A stretch of DNA of 64,000 nt from Haematobia irritans (taxonomy: Eukaryota > Arthropoda > Insecta > Diptera > Muscidae). Positions 61,606 to 64,000 of this stretch are shown piece after piece (the first letter of the stretch is position 1; every line of letters begins with the position of its first letter). The DNA lies in contig NC_134398.1 in NCBI RefSeq assembly GCF_050003625.1, positions 84,445,983 through 84,509,982 on the forward strand, given 5' to 3'. A model generated the notes under the pieces. It worked only from the letters and a program-made list of their open reading frames with translations. It was not told the DNA's origin and ran no database searches. The position numbers and the translations under genes are program-made.

Positions 61606-62410
61606 TAGAGGTGTGCACGTGACACGAAATTTTCGTGACTCACGAAAATTTTCGTGACTCACGAAAATTTTCGTGACTCACGCGTGAGCCGTGAGTCACG
61701 ATGGAGTCAATCTCGTGAGCGTGCGTGAGCGTGATCAAGCTGAAAATTTTCGTGCGTGAGCGTGAGTCACGAAAAAAAATTCTTCGTGAATGTGCGTGAG
61801 TAAAAATGTTTGATAATTACACTCACGAAAACAAAATCACGCTCACGATAACTACTTTAATCACGCTCACGATTTAAATCACGCTCACGATTTAAATCAC
61901 GCTCACGATTTTAATCACGCTCACGATTTGAATCACGCTCACGACTTGTATCACGCTCACGATTTGAATCAATCGCACTCACGATTAGAGGTGTGCACGT
62001 GACACGAAATTTTCGTGACTCACGAAAATTTTCGTGACTCACGCGTGAGCCGTGAGTCACGATGGAGTCAATCTCGTGAGCGTGCGTGAGCGTGATCAAG
62101 CTGAAAATTTTCGTGCGTGAGCGTGAGTCACGAAAAAAAATTCTTCGTGAATGTGCGTGAGTAAAAATGTTTGATAATTACACTCACGAAAACAAAATCA
62201 CGCTCACGATTTGAATCACGATAACTACTTTAATCACGCTCACGATTTAAATCACGCTCACGATTTTAATCACGCTCACGATTTGAATCACGCTCACGAC
62301 TTGTATCACGCTCACGAGTTGAATCACGATCACGATGTCAATCGCACTCACGATGTCAGTCACGCCCACGATTTTAATCACGCTCACGACATTGGTCACA
62401 CTCACGACTT
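61606..62410 (+). repeat. Duplicated hAT end with 18-bp CACGCTCACGATTT satellite
   Basis: A 380-bp block starting TAGAGGTGTGCACGTGACACG is repeated in tandem: 61606-61985 and from 61986. Each block has nested palindromes (CACGAAAATTTTCGTG, CACGCGTGAGCCGTGAG) and then an 18-bp tandem repeat AATCACGCTCACGATTTG. The second block extends further, with decaying units to about 62410. The start is the hAT terminus of 58160; no right terminus is seen. The His-Ala-His-Asp frame at 62211-62447 is a by-product of the 18-bp unit. Confidence 0.85.
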
Positions 62411-62639
62411 TGGTCACACTAAACCTTCCAATGTATGGATTATGTAATAGTTTTTCAGTTAAAATTAATTGATTAAAAAAGTAATGTTGAAGCGCTGGTT
62501 TGCAAAAACCGAGTATAGTGCCGTTCCTTAAACAATAAAACCTTTTATAAAATATTGCTTTTTTTTCTAACGAAAATGAGAAATATTGTCGAAAAAGTGT
62601 ACCATAAAAAATTGGTAGATTAAATAAAATTCGAATTAA

Positions 62640-64000
62640 CGAGTAAAGTAGAAAGTCGGGCCGGGCCGACTACATCATACCCCAAATCACCCCTACTGAA
62701 TTAGTGAACATTGGTTGTAGGGTATCAATGATATAGGTTTGGGGAAAACCACATTTCCATATTTAATAACATTACTGGGTACATGGGAGTTTTATCATAA
62801 TCTGAACAGAAATGTCTGATATTAACATAGGAGTATAGTTGATTCTGAACCTACAGAGTTATTTAGTATGCTACTAATGTTGAGTCCTTTATTAAAAAAA
62901 ATGGAAATCGCTCAATTAGTGTGGGTAATAAATTCAAATTTCTGAAAATAGGGTAATAGATTTATGTAATAGCTACATACAAGTCTCAATACGATCGGCT
63001 AATACATGTTTATTTGAAATTTGAGCAACATAGGTTAATAAATAAGAGTATTATGGTCAAATTTGGGAAAATCGATCGATGCATTTATATGGGAGCTATA
63101 TCCATATATTGGTTGATACCACAGAGGGTTTCCTTGTGCTAAATTAGAGTAAGATCGGGTATTAGATAGGGCTACTATGGTTAGAAATAAAGTTACAAGG
63201 GGTACATTTTTCAAAAACGGGCGAAAAATATATATAAGAGCTATATCTAAATATGACCCGATTTGGATTATATTTTGCAGGTTTTTTTTGATATTACAGG
63301 AGATTACCTTGTGCTAACTTTGAGTAAGATCGGTTAATAAATGAGGCCACAATGGTCAACAATAAGATTATAAGGGGCAAATTTTGAAAATTGGGCGCTA
63401 CATATATATGACAGCTATATCCAAATCTGCACCGATTTGGATGATATTTTGCACATAGAGTCTGTATTACATTGTGACAAATTTGACGCCGATCGGTTAG
63501 TAAATGAGCGCAATCTGACCCCATTTATCGAAATCGGGCGATACATATACACAGTTTACACAAGTTTACATACGGTTTAAGAAATTGTATTTTCTTTAAT
63601 TATTAAAATATAATCAAATATGCATATATATGCTTTAGATTTTGTAAATTAATTTGAAAAACAAAGTATTTGTCCATTTTCAAGAAGATGTTTTTAGTCT
63701 GGATTATAAACAACAACAAGAAACATGTTTAGTTATAAGGTAAAAACCTCAAGGGTATGTAAACTTATGTGAGACTGTGTATATGGGAGCTATATCTAAA
63801 TTCAATAGCGTTCGTCCTTGTGCCAATAAAGAGCCACATACCAAATTTAATCAAAATCGGTTAATAATTGCGACCGGAATCCTGCGAACAACAAATACAT
63901 GGACGGACACCAAGGGCTAGATCAACTCACGAGGTGATTCTGAGTCGATCGGTATATATGTATTTTAATTTCCATTAAGTTAGCATAAAAAAATATTTTA
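62640..64000. mobile_element. Helentron-like family 3, runs off the window
   Basis: Left part has the palindrome GTCGGGCCGGGCCGAC at 62655-62670 and CATACCCCAAATCACCCC. The interior repeats ATATGGGAGCTATATCC, GATCGGTTAATAAATGAG and CCTTGTGCTAA words at irregular spacing (about 145-175 bp). The right part has GATTCTGAGTCGATCGGTATATATG, as in the other families near their (GTCY)n side. Interrupted by the MITE at 63550-63779. Bases 62411-62639 before it hold no recognised feature. Confidence 0.55.
63550..63779. mobile_element. Tc1-like MITE (TA TSD)
   Basis: 230 bp. Ends CACAGTTTACACAAGTTTAC and, inverted, CACAGTCTCACATAAGTTTA, both continuing into CATAC, flanked by TA at 63548-63549 and 63780-63781. 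The CACAGT...AAGTTTACATAC terminus resembles Tc1-like elements. Confidence 0.85.

Noticed and set aside
61606..62410. CRISPR-like array of repeats and spacers
   Set aside because: Units are contiguous 18-bp satellite monomers without unique spacers, in an animal genome, next to a hAT terminus.
62211..62447. Histidine-rich protein with His-Ala-His-Asp repeats
   Set aside because: Simple translation of the 18-bp satellite; the reverse strand is equally open (61911-62099).

Overview
The window is nuclear DNA of a dipteran fly. The only host gene recognised is a kinase whose protein, exon by exon, looks like the fly member of the MAK/ICK (CILK1) family (Drosophila CG42366, from memory). The rest is transposable-element sequence typical of calyptrate flies: an irritans-subfamily mariner like that of the horn fly, LOA-type non-LTR elements, BEL/Pao and Gypsy LTR elements, hAT and piggyBac MITEs, and abundant Helentron/mini-me-like repeats. 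A muscid (Musca/Stomoxys/Haematobia type) is a reasonable guess, but it is inference. There is no bacterial-style content: no operons, no CRISPR, and no tRNA or rRNA gene that I could see.

Layout. Positions 1-15106 lie upstream of the first coding exon seen and are almost wholly repeats: a mini-exon-like tandem array (-), Helentron-like elements built on a 153-bp period, a hAT MITE with perfect 8-bp target duplications, a deleted mariner, and an LOA fragment. The kinase gene runs on + from 15122 to 59745 in eight coding exons that join without a frame break into 802 codons plus stop. Three of its introns are 12.5-15.5 kb and loaded with elements. Intron 3 (15742-31220) holds a nearly intact LOA-type element (-), a mariner C-terminal relic, and a CR1/Jockey-like reverse transcriptase split by a hAT MITE. 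Intron 4 in my coding-exon numbering (32765-45286, between the long exon and exon 6) is a stack of nested insertions: an I/Jockey-like element (-) cut by a Gypsy element, by a hAT MITE and by a Helentron-like element. That Helentron-like element itself carries a 2.7-kb TA-flanked element containing the second mini-exon array. The intron 45791-59618 holds a BEL/Pao element (-) whose gag starts with a PHD finger, a piggyBac MITE, another LOA fragment and further nested Helentron-like DNA. After the 3' UTR come a tandemly duplicated hAT end with an 18-bp satellite, and a third Helentron-like family running off the window.

How it fits together. The biology of the host locus is one ciliary-type MAPK-like kinase (VAIK lysine 33, HRD aspartate 125, DFG aspartate 143, TDY at 157-159) spread over 45 kb by transposon growth of its introns. 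The most unusual signals are: the mini-exon arrays with repeated splice-site-like borders; the exact 153-bp period shared by Helentron-like families on both strands; several perfect short-spacer palindromes inside transposon reading frames that look like fold-back template switches; three hairpins in a row at 23.3-23.4 kb; and the PHD finger on the BEL gag. All homology statements come from reading the sequence and memory of the families; no search was run.
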